From Sceloporus undulatus (Eukaryota > Chordata > Lepidosauria > Squamata > Phrynosomatidae), in assembly GCF_019175285.1 (NCBI RefSeq), contig NC_056527.1:112245769-112309768 (forward strand): a DNA stretch of 64,000 nt, written 5' to 3'. The notes beneath the pieces are model-generated. The model saw nothing but the letters and a program-made list of their open reading frames with translations, did no database searches and was not told the origin of the DNA. Shown here one piece after another: positions 33,501 through 44,225 of the stretch. Each line of letters begins with the position of its first letter. Position 1 is the stretch's first letter. A program made the position numbers and the translations under genes.

Positions 33501-36500
33501 GTTGGATCTAGATGAGCACATGATGTGCAAGGCACATGCCACAGCATAAACAGCATTATAGATACTATAGCTGTGACCTGTCATGCTCATGTCAAACAAA
33601 GTTCTAGGAAGGCTTTCTGTTTTTTCTTCTCCAGTACATGTTTCATTGGCATTTGTGGCCAAATCCATAGTCGGGAAGAAACAGTTGAAAGCTTGTTCCC
33701 AGAAATCATGGATAAAACCATCTTCTTTGGCCCAATGAAGGTGGAGTGACTGAAGAAATTTTTCAAAACCCGGGTGCTGTTTGGAAGGTAGTGTGAAGGA
33801 AATAGCACCATGGAACATGTCTACACCCCACTTCTTTTGGAATGTCAAATATGAGCAATCAATCTGTGCTGTCATTATCCACACCTTTCCAGAAGATGCT
33901 TTGCCCATATATTCAGGATTTGTGGAAGGATGTGACATTGTTGCCAACATAATGGCAGCCAGCCACCTGATGTTTGAGGCTTTTCCATATATAACAACTG
34001 CCTGGGCTTTGTTGCCACTGAATATTGGAACACTGTTGAAAATATAATCTATTTCAACAAAGTTATATACACGCATCTCACTTGGAGATTTGTTTGTGAA
34101 AGCTGAACACATCCCATTCTCAAATAGCATTGGTTCCATAGTCTGCAAGAAATGTTCTCCGTCGTCATCATTGTTAGTCATGAGCCCAACCCATTTCCAT
34201 CTGAAATGCAGAAGCAATTGGACAATCCCTTGGTACTGAAGGACTTCATTGGGCACCATGCGGTAAAAGGGACGTAAACCAGTTTGGTCACTCGGTGCTA
34301 CTTGAAATGAGCCGTATGAAAACTAAATGAACAAATAAATGCAGATTTTTCAGAGTTGGGAGGGAGGGAATAAGTGAAGACCTATCCAAGGAATACCTTT
34401 AATCTAATGCCAATCACATCCTGATGAGATTTATAACTATATTCCAAATTATAACTATATTCCAGACTTAGCCCAAATTATAACTATATTCCAGACTTAG
34501 CTCAATAACCATCTGGGGATGCAAGAAGTCAGAATTCAACTGGAAGTTAGCAAAGAATTTGAGACGTGTGACAAAAACAAACATCTTTTCACATCTTTAT
34601 GAGTGAAGCGATTCTCTTTCCACTTCTTATCATGGCTTGATAGCTTCTCTTTTTCCTCTAACACATCACCCACTTTCTTTCACCCATTTCCTTTTAGAAC
34701 AATCCCCACTCTCATCATTTTACACATACAGACCCCATTCAAATGTCATTCCCTAAGATACTGCTTCAAAACAAGCTGTTCTTATTAAATATTAAATACA
34801 CACTTTGTTATAATGCTTGGAACTGCACACATATTCCCTTCTCCCCCCCCCATCTCTCTTCATATTTGGAACATGACATTGATTTCAGAAAGACAAAGGA
34901 AAGGAAGCAGGGGTAAATGGATTACATATCAGATTAGGAGTATTCTCCATGAATACAACACATACATCTAACCTGTGGTATCTTGTACAGATTTAAGATA
35001 TTTGCCATCTGTGAGGAAGCAGCATAGGTAAGTCCACCAATGACTCCCATTGGATGTCTTTGGGTGCCACATTTGTAATTAGGGAGAAACTGATGTGATC
35101 TGAACAGAAGGTCCAGGATGGTACGGTAGGTCATCTTTTCATTGTAGTAACTGTCATAAATATGAAACCCAAGAGTGACATTGGGCAAGAGCTTGGGATT
35201 CTTATTGATCTCATGGATAGCAAATGACAAGGCCAGGAGATGCTGGTAGTACTTTGGTACCACTCTACAAAAAGAAAAGGGGGAGAGAAGACAAATTTTT
35301 TAAATGGACAATTTAAGAATGCATGAAACCATTTAATAAAAGTATTGCACCAATTGGCTCTAACAAGTCTGTACTGGTGCCTAATTTATCCTTTTCCAAG
35401 ATCTTTGATTTCATGAATTGTCCAAAAGGTCAGTACTTCCTATTTGACATTGTTTGTGGCATGTTTGTGTGCATATGTTCACATGTTGGTGTTCTCTTTT
35501 TTGGAAGCTCACCCCTTTGTCAGGAATCTCCCTCCCCACTGAGATAGAATCATAGATTCATAGAGTTGGAAGAGACCCCAAGGGCCATCCAGTCCAACCA
35601 TGCAGGAACTCTCAATCAAAGCATCCCTGAGAGATACCAATCCAGCCTCTGTTTAAAGACCTCTAAGGAAGGAGACTCCACTGCTCTCCGAGGGACTGTG
35701 TTCCACTGTCGAACAGCCCTGACTGTCAGGAAGTTCCTCCTAATGTTGAGGTGGAATCTCTTTTCCTGCAGCTTGCATCCATTGTTCCAGATCCTGTTCT
35801 CTGGAGCAGCAGAAAACAAGCTTGTTACCACCTCAATATAACATCCCTTCAATACTTAAACAGGGCTATCATATCACCTCTTAACCTTCTCTTCTCCAGA
35901 CTAAACATCCCCAGCTCCCTAAGTCATTTCTCATAGGACATGGTTTCCAGGCCCTTCACCATTTTAGTCACCCTCCTTTGGACACAATATCCACTGTCTG
36001 ATAATAAATAGTGACAATAATGGAAGGAATGAGCTATTATTTTCTGTTTCCCTTACAATGACGAATATTTAACTTCAGGAAATAGGAGTAATACACACAA
36101 TGGCAGTCTAAAGGCAGCATATCCTCTCTGATCTTGCAAGATAGCAGGGTCAACCCTGGTTAGTTCTTAGATGGAAGAACACCAACAAATGCCAGATGCT
36201 GTAGGCTATATTTCAGAGGAAGGATATTTCAGAGAATATTGCAGAAGAATATTGCAAAGGAATCCACCTCTGAGGACTCCTTGCCTAAGAAAACCTTACA
36301 AAATTCTTGGGGTTGCCATAAGTCGACAGGCGACTTGAAGGCACACACAGACATAGATAGACACACACACATAATGATCATATATTTGTTTACTCAGCTT
36401 AGTAGATTTAGGACAATTTACTCCCAACTTGTTGAGCTTGACAATTTACTCCCAACTTGCAAACAAATATTAATTTAACAGCTATCACTGAATTCACATT

Positions 36501-37237
36501 GACAAGTTAGCAGTAGTTTTATTAACTTTAACTGGGTTTCTTTTAATTGGCAGTCGATGGAATAATGCCTATTGAACAAAATGTAACAGTTAACAGGTTG
36601 GTTTTTAGAGCATTTATTCCCACTTATTGTTTTTATTTTCTACAAATATTGAACTATGCCGCTGGCACATAAACAGCTACAGGTCACTGTGGTGTCTATT
36701 TTTGTTTGTTTCTTTTTTAAAAGAAGACACAAACCATAAAACCCACAAGCTGACTGAAATAATTCACTTTCCAAAACTGGAAAAGCTATGTTCTGTCTCA
36801 TGGATTAAAGAAAATTAATTCACATATATTTCATGTTTGTTTGTTTTTCCCAGTGTGGGCATAGTCACATTTTTAAACAGCTATTTCATTTATCACATGA
36901 AAAATTATTAATTTTTTTAAAAGTTTATTAATTCATTCATCTATCCTTTTAAAAATGAGGGGAGAGAATGCGAAAGTAAAAGAAAGCTTAGCTTCAGTGA
37001 GGTAGGAAAAATATTTTCTTACAGATGAAGATTAATGTCCTCCTGTGATGGGTGTTCTTTGAAAGAAACCACACGCAGAAATAAGTAGACGTGAGACATT
37101 ATTCCACCAATGAGGATTTCACTTGGCTGGTACCATTCACTTGGAATATGTACTGGATCATTTCCAACGCAATTAATATTCTGTGCTTTCAAAGCTATAT
37201 GAGGCAACAACAGCAAAAAGATAACAACAAACAACAT
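29682..37237 (-). CDS. V2R-D, complete six-exon vomeronasal type-2 receptor on the minus strand
   Basis: The only receptor pointing the other way. Exons in coding order: 37237-37023, 35264-34973, 34322-33444, 33212-32985, 31442-31316, 30583-29682; 880 aa. The start is placed at the ATG at 37237, right before [19 protein letters not shown]. An upstream in-frame ATG at 37336 would add 33 mostly polar residues in front of the signal peptide and is less likely. Exon 3 contains [22 protein letters not shown] and DDDGEHFLQ, the classic V2R wording, whereas B, C, E and F have diverged MFP-type wording. D therefore belongs to another subclade. Frames are open. The exon 4 donor is CAA|GTGGGA, a weak site. 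Introns hold several MITEs. Confidence 0.92.
30634..30690 (-). repeat. dispersed repeat fragment, unclassified
   Basis: Reverse of CATACTGATATTCCAGACTA and ACATGGCTATGTCTCTGAAT; related plus-oriented pieces at 31085-31180, 40795-40957 and 46670-46760. Confidence 0.45.
30693..31020. mobile_element. MITE with AGGAGTTTATC ends
   Basis: AGGAGTTTATCACACAGCCA mirrors AGCTGTGCGATAAACTCCT; internal AAAAATGCATACTTCATTGC mirrors AAAGTATGCATTTTTC. The ends resemble AAGGACCTTATCG of the foldback at 23744. In V2R-D intron 5. Confidence 0.7.
31316..31442 (-). CDS. V2R-D exon 5 (cysteine-rich linker)
   Basis: Acceptor AAAATAG, donor GGAAG|GTAAGA, 127 nt. [20 protein letters not shown] then [18 protein letters not shown], with the linker cysteines kept. 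Confidence 0.92.
31598..31995. mobile_element. Tc1/mariner-class MITE with TA duplication
   Basis: CAGTATTTTCTGGCGTATAA at the left, inverse CCATATTTTCCGGCATATAA at the right, TA on both sides (31596-31597, 31996-31997). The middle is GC-rich and built of repeated GGCTTCCCAGGCCTC...GAGGCCTGAGAAGC palindromes. In V2R-D intron 4. Confidence 0.75.
32223..32333. mobile_element. short hAT-like MITE
   Basis: CAGTGGTATCCAAACTTTG mirrors TTTGGAAATCACTG. Flanks ATCTAGAG and ACCTAGAA match at 6 of 8 positions, fitting a worn 8-bp target duplication. Confidence 0.65.
32985..33212 (-). CDS. V2R-D exon 4 (weak donor)
   Basis: Acceptor CTCTCTAG, 76 codons. [20 protein letters not shown] and [20 protein letters not shown]. 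The donor, placed by alignment with NQ|V of the paralogues, is CAA|GTGGGA: it has GT but a poor context. Confidence 0.87.
33285..33340 (+). mobile_element. CR1 3' tail fragment
   Basis: CTTGGACTCAATGGCCCTTC and CAACTCTATGATTCTATGA, only the extreme 3' end, in V2R-D intron 3. Confidence 0.7.
33444..34322 (-). CDS. V2R-D exon 3 (main flytrap exon)
   Basis: Acceptor CATTTAG, donor TGGCAG|GTAATG, 293 codons, the longest in the cluster. Starts [20 protein letters not shown], then [51 protein letters not shown]. Confidence 0.92.
34973..35264 (-). CDS. V2R-D exon 2
   Basis: Acceptor TTTTGTAG, donor CACAG|GTTAGA, 292 nt. [31 protein letters not shown] (read in two parts), [10 protein letters not shown] and VIGGL. 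Confidence 0.92.
35543..35985 (-). mobile_element. CR1 LINE 3' end
   Basis: Begins with the inverse tail AGAATCATAGATTCATAGAG, then the inverse of CTCTGGAGAAGAGAAGGTTA. Same segment as 18843-19378 in the other orientation. V2R-D intron 1. Confidence 0.85.
36123..36372 (+). mobile_element. 5S-rRNA-headed SINE with Bov-B-like tail
   Basis: GATCTTGCAAGATAGCAGGG, CCTGGTTAGTTCTTAGATGG and GATGCTGTAGGCT follow the 5S rRNA order (AAGCTAAGCAGGGTC, TACTTGGATGGGAGACC, GGTGCTGTAGGC). The tail GTTGCCATAAGTCGACAGGC then GACTTGAAGGCACACA is the Bov-B-type end of Sauria SINEs. Confidence 0.8.
37023..37237 (-). CDS. V2R-D exon 1 (signal peptide)
   Basis: [19 protein letters not shown] signal peptide, then [26 protein letters not shown]. 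Donor CATCT|GTAAGA read on the minus strand. 215 nt from the chosen ATG. Confidence 0.85.
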
Positions 37238-37438
37238 CCTACTTTTTAGTAAGGCCTGCTTACAATTTCTGCGTGGACATGTAGCCACCCCATTTTCTGT
37301 ATCTAGAAGATGGTAACGTATGCCTTGAATATCCATTAAGACAAAATAAGCTGCACATCAAAAAAATGATGTCAGTTGCAGTATTCTTGTCTTGCTTGTG
37401 TGTGGTCCTTAATGAAATCATCAATAGATCAGGAGGGC

Positions 37439-37550
37439 TTATAAAATGATTTCAGGCATGGTCTTGGTTCATGATGCATACTAGAATGCAGCTGGAACAT
37501 TGGCCAGGAGAATTAATCAGAGTGATTTTTGTAATTATAAGGGAGGAAAT
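37439..37550 (-). promoter_or_regulatory. V2R-D upstream module
   Basis: Read on the minus strand: CCTCCCTTATAATTAC, AAAAATCAC and TGATTAATTCTCCTGG at 37550-37503, then TTTTATAAG at 37447-37439, about 205 bp before the ATG. It follows the inverted gene, which argues against simple duplication of plus-strand flanks. Confidence 0.5.
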
Positions 37551-37939
37551 TATACATACATGAAAAACAAGCTTGCCCTAGGTGGCATCATCACTGCTAC
37601 CTCCGGCTGATCCCTGATAGAATCATTACAGAGTGGATACAGTTGACATTAGAATCAGTGTATTGTCAAGGATGTCAAGAAGAAGAAGAAAAAAGTTTGA
37701 TTTAACTGTTTGGGACCAACCTTAACCTTAACATTATAAGTATGACTCATGTTCAACTTGTGGTCTACTTGGACTCCTAGATCCCTTTCACACATAATTT
37801 CATTCAGCCAGGTGTCCCCCATCCTATATCTGTGCATTTCATTTTTCCGCCCTAAGTGCAGTACCTTACATTTCTCCGTGTTGAATTTCATTTTGTTAGC
37901 TTTGGCCCAACTTCCTAGTTTATTCAGGTCATTTGATCT

Positions 37940-37966
37940 AATTTGGAAAAGCGGTATATAAATAAA

Positions 37967-38008
<42 letters not shown>

Positions 38009-38010
38009 TA
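37940..38010 (+). repeat. SINE/LINE tail with (CAT)n inside CR1
   Basis: GGAAAAGCGGTATATAAATA then about 15 CAT units. A plus-oriented tail lodged in the minus-strand CR1 reverse transcriptase. Confidence 0.7.
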
Positions 38011-39300
38011 TTATTATTTTGAATTTTGATCCTTTCCTCTGGGGGAATTAGCTATTCCTCCTAATTTGGTGTCATCTGCAAATTTGATAAGTATGCTCCC
38101 AATTCTGTCATCCAGGTCATTGATAAAGATGTTGAATAGCACTGGGCCCAGGACAGAGCCCTGTGGGACCCCACTGGTCACTTCCTTCCAGGATGAAAAG
38201 GAGCCATTGTTGAGCGCTCTTTGGGTTCGGTCAGTCAACCAATTACAAATCCATGTAACAGTTCCTTGTCTAGCCCACATTTTACAAGCTTGTTTGCAAG
38301 AATATCATGGGGAACTTTGTCAAAGGCCTTACTGAAATCAAGATATATAGCATTCCCTTCATCTAACAAGCTGGTAATTTTATCAAAAAAAAGAGATCAG
38401 GTTTGTCTGGCATGACTTCTTTCTCTGAAACCTGTGTTGACTTTTTGTGATTATGGCATTGCTTTCTAGATGTTCACAGACTCTCTTTTTAATGATCTGT
38501 TGTAGAATCTTTCCTGGTATAGATATCAGACTAACAATTTAATTGTTGGGATCCTCTTTTCCCCCTTTTTGAAGATGGGGACAATGTTTGCCCTCCTCCA
38601 GTCTGTTGGGACTTCTCCTGTTCTCCAGGAGTTCTCAAAGGTTATTGTCAATGGCTTCGATATTACATTAGCCAGCTCTTTTAATACCTTTGGATGTAGT
38701 TCATCTGGTCCTGGAGATTTATATTCATTTATTTTAACCAGATATTCCTGTACTTTTTCTTTACTTATTCTGTACTGAAATTCCCCTATTCTGTCCTCTG
38801 CTCCATTATCCTCAGGTTGAGCAGCCTTTTCCTTTTCTGAGAAAGAAAGTGTTGAGTAATTCTGCCTTTTCTCTGTCTTCTGTTAGCATTTCACCATCTT
38901 CTCCACGCAGTGGACCTACAATTTCCTTCTTCTTCCTTTTGCTGCGGACATATCCAAAAAAGCCCTTTTTATTGTTTTTAGCCTCTCTAGCAAGCCTGAG
39001 ATCATTCTGTGCTTTAGCTTTTCTGACTTTACCCCTACATGTGCTTGCTATTTGTTTGAATTCCTCTTTGGTGATTTCTCCATTTTTCCATTTGTTATAC
39101 ATGCTCTGTTTAAAAGTTAGCTCAGTTGAAAGTTCTTTAGTCATCCATCCTGGTTTCTTGAGACATCTCCCATTTTTCTTCCTCATTGGAACTGTTTGAA
39201 ATTGTGCCTTCAGTATCTCTCCTTTGAGAAACTCCCATCCATCTAGAACTCTCTTCTCTTTTAGTATTCCTGACCATAGGATCACCTCCAGTATTTCTCT

Positions 39301-39669
39301 AAGGCGGGTTATAGACCGCTGCTTTGAGGTGGTCTGCCGCCGCCGCCATTTGCTCCATAAGGGAGCCGTCGCAGCCACACTGCAAGGCTCCCTTGCGGAG
39401 CAAAAAAGAAGCTCCAAAATGGAGCTTCTTTCTGTGGTGCCCTAATGACGTTGCGAGGTGCTGCTGGCGCACTCGCAATGTCATTAGCGCCGCGACGCGT
39501 CTAGACGCTATGCGGCCAAGACGTAAACAGGGCGGCCCCCATGTGGAAGGGGCGCTGCCATGTTGTACGTATGGAATACGTACTAGGGTTAGGGGTGTGT
39601 GGAAGCACCGCCCCTTCTTACCCTAATACGTATTCCATACGTATTTTTTGGCGGTTTGTAACCTGCCTT
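39301..39669. mobile_element. GC-rich MITE inside CR1
   Basis: AAGGCGGGTTATAGACCGC mirrors GGCGGTTTGTAACCTGCCTT. Interior inverted words: GGAGCTTCTTT, AATGACGTTGCGAG / CTCGCAATGTCATT, ACGTATTCCATACGTA. Splits the CR1 codons KLRE. About 369 bp, CpG-rich. Confidence 0.75.
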
Positions 39670-39978
39670 AGTTTACTAAAATCAGCTTTCCTAAAATCTA
39701 GAATGCATGTCTGACTATGCCTGGCTTCTCCTTTCCTTTGTATAACAACTCCAGGAGAACATGATCACTCCCACCTAAGGATCCCATCACTTGCACCCCA
39801 TTAACTAGGTCATTTTTGTTGGTTAGGATCAGATCCAAAATAGCTGGCCCCCTTGTTGCCTCTTCTACCTTTTGGACAATTAAATTGTCTCCAAGGCAAG
39901 TGAGGAATTTGCTAGACTTGGAGGATTTGACTGAGTTTGACTTCCAGCAAATATCAGGATAGTTGAAGTCGCCCATCA

Positions 39979-40233
39979 CTACTACTACTAATAATAATAA
40001 TTTGTTTTATTTATATACCGCTATTCCAAAGATCATAGCGGTGAACAGCAAGTAAGCTAATTAGCAAGTAAGCTAATTTGCCCCCCAACAGTCTGGGTAC
40101 TCATTTTAGCGACCTCAGAAGGATGCAAGCCTGAGTCGAGCTTGGGCCCTTTTGCTGGTCTTGAACTCGCAACCTTGTGGTTTCGAGTGAATGGCTGCAG
40201 TACAGGCATTTACCCACTGCGCCACCAGGGCTA
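39979..40233 (-). mobile_element. tRNA-headed SINE with L2-type tail inside CR1
   Basis: On the minus strand: GCCCTGGTGGCGCAGTGGG (A-box region), GGTTGCGAGTTCAAGACC (B-box region), tail AGCGGTATATAAATAAAAC and ATT/AGT repeats. Sits between the CR1 endonuclease motifs QSEKRDV and MGDFNY. Confidence 0.75.
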
Positions 40234-40794
40234 CATCTCTCTTTTCTGACTGTGTGGTCATCTGTTCTAGAAAGATATCATCCAATTCCTCAGTCTGAAT
40301 TGGGGGTCTGTAGTAGACTCCCACTGTAACATCCTTGTTGTTTCCCTCCCCTTTAATTTTTATCCAGATGCTCTCCACCTGGCTTCCAGGATCAATGTCC
40401 TGGATCACTTCACTGATGTAAATGTCCCTGACGTATAAGGCTATTCCTCCTCCTTTCCTGTTTGGCCTATTTTTCTTGAAAAGGTTATACCCCTGTATTC
40501 CTACATTCCAATCATGAGACTCAACCCACCAGATTTCAGTGATGCCTATCATATTATATTTGCTTTGTTGTACTAGCAGTTCAAGTTCATCTTGCTTGTT
40601 TCCCATGCTCTGTGCATTAGTGTAGAGACATTGAAGACCGTGTGTCCCCTTGACTTGCTGCCTGTGCAATTTTTTTTTGCCTCCCACTTGTGGGTCCTTG
40701 CTCTGTTTGTCTTCATCCGGTTCCCATCACACCCCCTTTTTGTAATGTGATGGGACTGGCCCGTTCAGGGGCCTGTGCAATAAACTTAATTGTT

Positions 40795-40957
40795 ACATAA
40801 GCTTTTGTAGACTAGACGTATCTTAGAAAGTAAACCAAATATATGAAAGCTTATGTTACTACATCCTTTGCTCAGACCATCTCAAAGGTGCTACAAGATC
40901 CTTTCCATAGTGATATTCTAGACTAACATGGCTATATCTCTGAATTCTAAACATTGT
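40795..40957 (+). repeat. dispersed repeat, unclassified
   Basis: AAGCTTATGTTACTACATCC, TCTCAAAGGTGCTACAAGAT, GACTAACATGGCTATATCTC. Recurs in pieces at 30634, 31085 and 46670. Family not known to me. Confidence 0.45.
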
Positions 40958-41147
40958 AAGATCATTCCATCTTCACCCAAGTTTTCACAGACTGGGAAAA
41001 TCCAGTTATTAATGGCAATGCAATTTTAAGGCAATAGGGAGGTAGTATGGCATTGTTTTGCTGCCATTAGTCTCAGGCTCCCTGTTGCCTTGGAGTTGGG
41101 TGGTTGCTATTGTCATGGAGGTAGACCTAGGTTCCACCTTTACCTAT

Positions 41148-41551
41148 TGTCAGAGTTGGCACCCAGAATCCCAGACAATCAATCATTCAATTTGGTTACA
41201 GAATCTACAGCACTTTATTGATAGATCCAAAATCAGACATGTGCCTCACTCAGCTTCTTAGCTGAGACTAACCACACCTCCCCACAGACAAAGTAACAGA
41301 ATTCCCCAAAGCCAAAATCCTCTCCCAAGCAGAAGCCTGCCAAGCAAAGCCCCTCCTGGTTCCCACAGAACTGAAACCACATTCCCCGCTCAGAGAGCCA
41401 GGCCTTCAAGGCCACCTGATAAGACACCTGGCCCTGCTATGCACTAGACATGACTATCTACATTCCTAACTGCAGCTAAAGCCCCATCATCCCCAACTAC
41501 TATACCTCAACACTAAACACTATCTGGTAGAATACTAACAGGATTCTAACA
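41148..41551 (-). mobile_element. solo LTR with 5-bp target duplication
   Basis: On the minus strand it begins TGTTAG and ends CTGACA, with AATAAAG about 75 bp before the 3' end. CCTAT stands on both sides (41143-41147 and 41552-41556). 404 bp. A fossil left by recombination of an LTR element (ERV or Gypsy class, not decided); no internal region is present. The exact duplication suggests moderate age. Confidence 0.75.
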
Positions 41552-41785
41552 CCTATCCTCAGATGGGTCTATCTACAGGAGAGGGGCAATGCCCTACCAG
41601 ATGAGAATTCTACCTCTCCAATGAAATTTCCTTTCAGTCCCCTATTTTCTAAAACTGAAGAGAGTTAGATATTAAAAAAAAATTTCCACATTTTGAACTC
41701 TTCTATTTGCTGTCTTCACATTCCCTTCATAACTGTCCCTGCTCCTTTTCTCTGGATGCCTGAACCCTATTTCTAAATGTACTCA

Positions 41786-41913
41786 TTTTAGTGACCTTGG
41801 AAGGAGGTAGGCCTGAGTTAAGCCTGAGCCCTCGGCAAATAATGAACTCGCAGCCTTATGGTTTGTGAGTGAGTGGCTGCAGTAGGTATTTAACCACTGC
41901 ACCACCTGACACT
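41786..41913 (-). mobile_element. tRNA-headed SINE fragment
   Basis: ACTCATTTTAGTGACCTTGG, GAACTCGCAGCCTTATGGTT and ACCACTGCACCACC parallel the SINE at 39979-40233. Confidence 0.7.
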
Positions 41914-41998
41914 CAATATGCTACCAATAGAATGATAAAGTCTTAAGAGACATTGAAGGGCATTTAGTCTTGTCCAGTCAGCCATAGATAAAGGATTT

Positions 41999-42000
<2 letters not shown>

Positions 42001-42035
<35 letters not shown>
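42001..42035. repeat. (AAG)n repeat at LINE end
   Basis: About 11 AAG units directly before the inverted L2 tail TTTATTTATAAACTGC. Confidence 0.9.
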
Positions 42036-42036
<1 letters not shown>

Positions 42037-43405
42037 TTTATTTATAAACTGCTTTTCCGCAGTGATCAAAGCGGTGTACAGGTAAAAATTGCAATGACAG
42101 AGTAGATAATACAGAATAAAAATTGCAATACCTAAATAAAACTTCAATAAAAACATTACAGTTATACAAATTAAAACCATTACATCAAATCCAAGCTAGC
42201 TGAGTGCAGTCGATAGTACAGTACATATAGGGGGGAGTCACATGATATCAAGGAACATCGGGGAAGGCTTGCCGAAACAAGAAGGTCTTGAGTCTCTTTT
42301 TAAAGAGATCCAGGGAGGTAGTGGAGTGGAGCTCATCGGGAAGGGCATTCCAGATCCTAGGGGCCTAGTTGGAAAAGGCCCTTTGCGAGGTTGACACATA
42401 TCTCGCCATCAGGATCCTCAGCAAATTCTTCCCAGCTGACCTGAGTGTGCGGGGCAGATTATATGGGGAGAGACGGTCCTCCAAGTACTCTGGGCCCAAG
42501 CCATTTAGGGCTTTATAGGTTATAACCAACACCTTGTATTGTGCACAGAAGCGAACAGGTAACCAATGGAGATCTTGCAAAACCAGTGTTATATGCTCAA
42601 CTCTGGAACATCCAGTGACCAACCTTGCTGCCATATTCTGCACTAGCTGAAGCTTCTGGGTTTGGTACAAGAGTTGCCCCATTTAGAGCGCATTACAGAA
42701 ATCCAACCGAGAGGTTACCAGAGCATGTACCACTGTTTCAAGGTCCCCCTGGCCAAGGTAGGGTCGCAGCTGGCATATCAGCCGAAGCTGGTAGCAGGTG
42801 CTTCTGACCGTTGCATCCACTTGAGAAGTCAACTGGAGCGACGAGTCCAAAAGCACCCCCAAACTGCGAACTGAGTCCTTCAGGGGGAGCGTGACCCCAT
42901 TCAGGACAGGTGGGCAAATTTCACCACCCGAACCAGGAGTGCCTATCACTAGTCCTTCCGTTTTCTCTGGATTCAAACTGAGTTTGTTTTTCCACATCCA
43001 GCCCATGACCGACTCCAAGCAGGCATTTAGAGGAGAGATGCCATCCCTAGTCACTGCATCAGTCGGAGATACAGAGAAACATATTTGGGTGTCATCGGCG
43101 TACTGATAACACCGCACCCTGTGTCTCCGGATGATCTCTCCCAGCGGTTTCATGTAAATGTTGAATAGCATGAGGGACAGAATAGCTCCTTGAGGGACAC
43201 CAGATGTAAGTTCCCTCTTATCGAAGCAAACGTCCCCCAGCTGACCATCTGGAATCTACCCGAGAGGTAGGAACGGAACCACTGGAGCGCAGTGCCTCCG
43301 ATACCTAACTCCTTCAAGCATTCCAGAAGGATACCATGGTCAATGGTATCGAAAGCCGCTGAGATGTCCAAAAACACTAACAGGGACACGCTTCCCCTGT
43401 CCATG
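42036..43405 (-). mobile_element. L2 LINE fragment (reverse transcriptase and 3' end)
   Basis: Minus-strand translations: LVFLDISAAFDTIDHGILL, MLFNIYMKPLGEIIRRH, YQYADDTQICFS, NKLSLNPEKTEGLVIG, SLGVLLDSSLQLTSQVDA, HWLPVRFCAQYKVLVITYKA. 5' truncated within the reverse transcriptase; a few frame breaks. Confidence 0.88.
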
Positions 43406-43794
43406 CCCAGACAGAAGCATATTTTCTTTTAGTCAATCAATTAAAAATGGAGAGTGGGGGAAATGCCAGATATGGAGTTCTATATGAAATAAACCATTCT
43501 TTCCACCTGTTTCTTCTCCATCTGTAATACTGCAACACAGCACAGGAACATAGCCTTCACTGCAAAGAATTTTTCCACCACTTTGCAGGAAAAAATTGCT
43601 TGAACTCTCTCTGACTTGGACACTAGAGTGGATTTAGGTCCAATTGGTGTAACCCTAGTCTCTTCTTGTCTAGTGTTGATATGCATTTTCCAATTTGTGC
43701 AGTCAGACAATGTGGACCAGTTCCTTGGAGCAGTAAGAGCCACCACACACGTACTAGAGTCCTTCTGGCTTATTAAATAGGCCAGAGGAGGACT

Positions 43795-44225
43795 GAATGG
43801 ATAAGCAAAGTGATTAATGCCTCTTTACAGCAAGGAAGGGTCTCAACACACCTGAAGGAAGCTATGGTAAGACCACCTCTGAAGGCGGGGACCTTTCCTG
43901 GATCCTACTATACTGGATAAATATAGGCCAGCCTCCAAAGTTCTATTTTTGGGCTAGATACTGGAGCATGCAGTGGCTTCTCAATTCCAGAGGTTACTGG
44001 ATGGAGAGGATTATCTAGGTGGCTTTCAATACCATCAGCCATAGTATCCTTCTGGGTCAGGTCTCTGGGAAGAGGTTTGGAGGAACTGTTCTACAATGAG
44101 TCCATTCTTTCCTGGAGGGGTTCTCTCAAAAGGCAGTGCTGAGGGATTCCTGTTTGACTCTTTGGCCATTGGTCTACGGAGTCCCTCGGGTTTTTGTCTA
44201 GTCCTCTATGCTATTTAACATACAG
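43795..44225 (+). mobile_element. L2 LINE fragment, plus orientation
   Basis: Degenerate reverse transcriptase: WISKVINASLQQG, LKEAMVRPPLK, ILEHAVASQFQRLLDGED, FFPGGVLSKGSAEGFL, LVLYAI. Internally deleted. Opposes the copy at 42036-43405. Confidence 0.65.

Larger units (their letters stand above)
37650..40740 (-). mobile_element. CR1 LINE, large 3'-truncated copy with insertions
   Basis: Minus strand reads, from 40687 downwards, endonuclease (LQCLYTNAQSMGNKQDELEL, GITEIWW, GGGIALYVRD, MGDFNYPDICW, LGGSDHVLLE), linker (KADFSKLREILEV) and reverse transcriptase ([48 protein letters not shown]). Broken by frame changes and by a MITE (39301), a SINE (39979) and a tail with (CAT)n (37940). The 3' end is missing. 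Confidence 0.88.

Noticed and set aside
36123-36230. 5S rRNA gene
   Set aside because: Only a diverged 5S-like head fused to a SINE body and tail.
37238-37336. Upstream in-frame ATG for V2R-D
   Set aside because: Would put 33 polar residues before a clear signal peptide; the ATG at 37237 fits the other genes.
37969-38010. CRISPR-like repetition
   Set aside because: Plain (CAT)n microsatellite; no spacers, and the window is vertebrate.
40115-40233. tRNA gene suggested by A- and B-box-like words
   Set aside because: Part of a SINE with LINE tail; no tRNA cloverleaf beyond the head.
43480-43746. 88-codon minus-strand open frame between the two L2 copies
   Set aside because: No match I can name; probably degenerate repeat.
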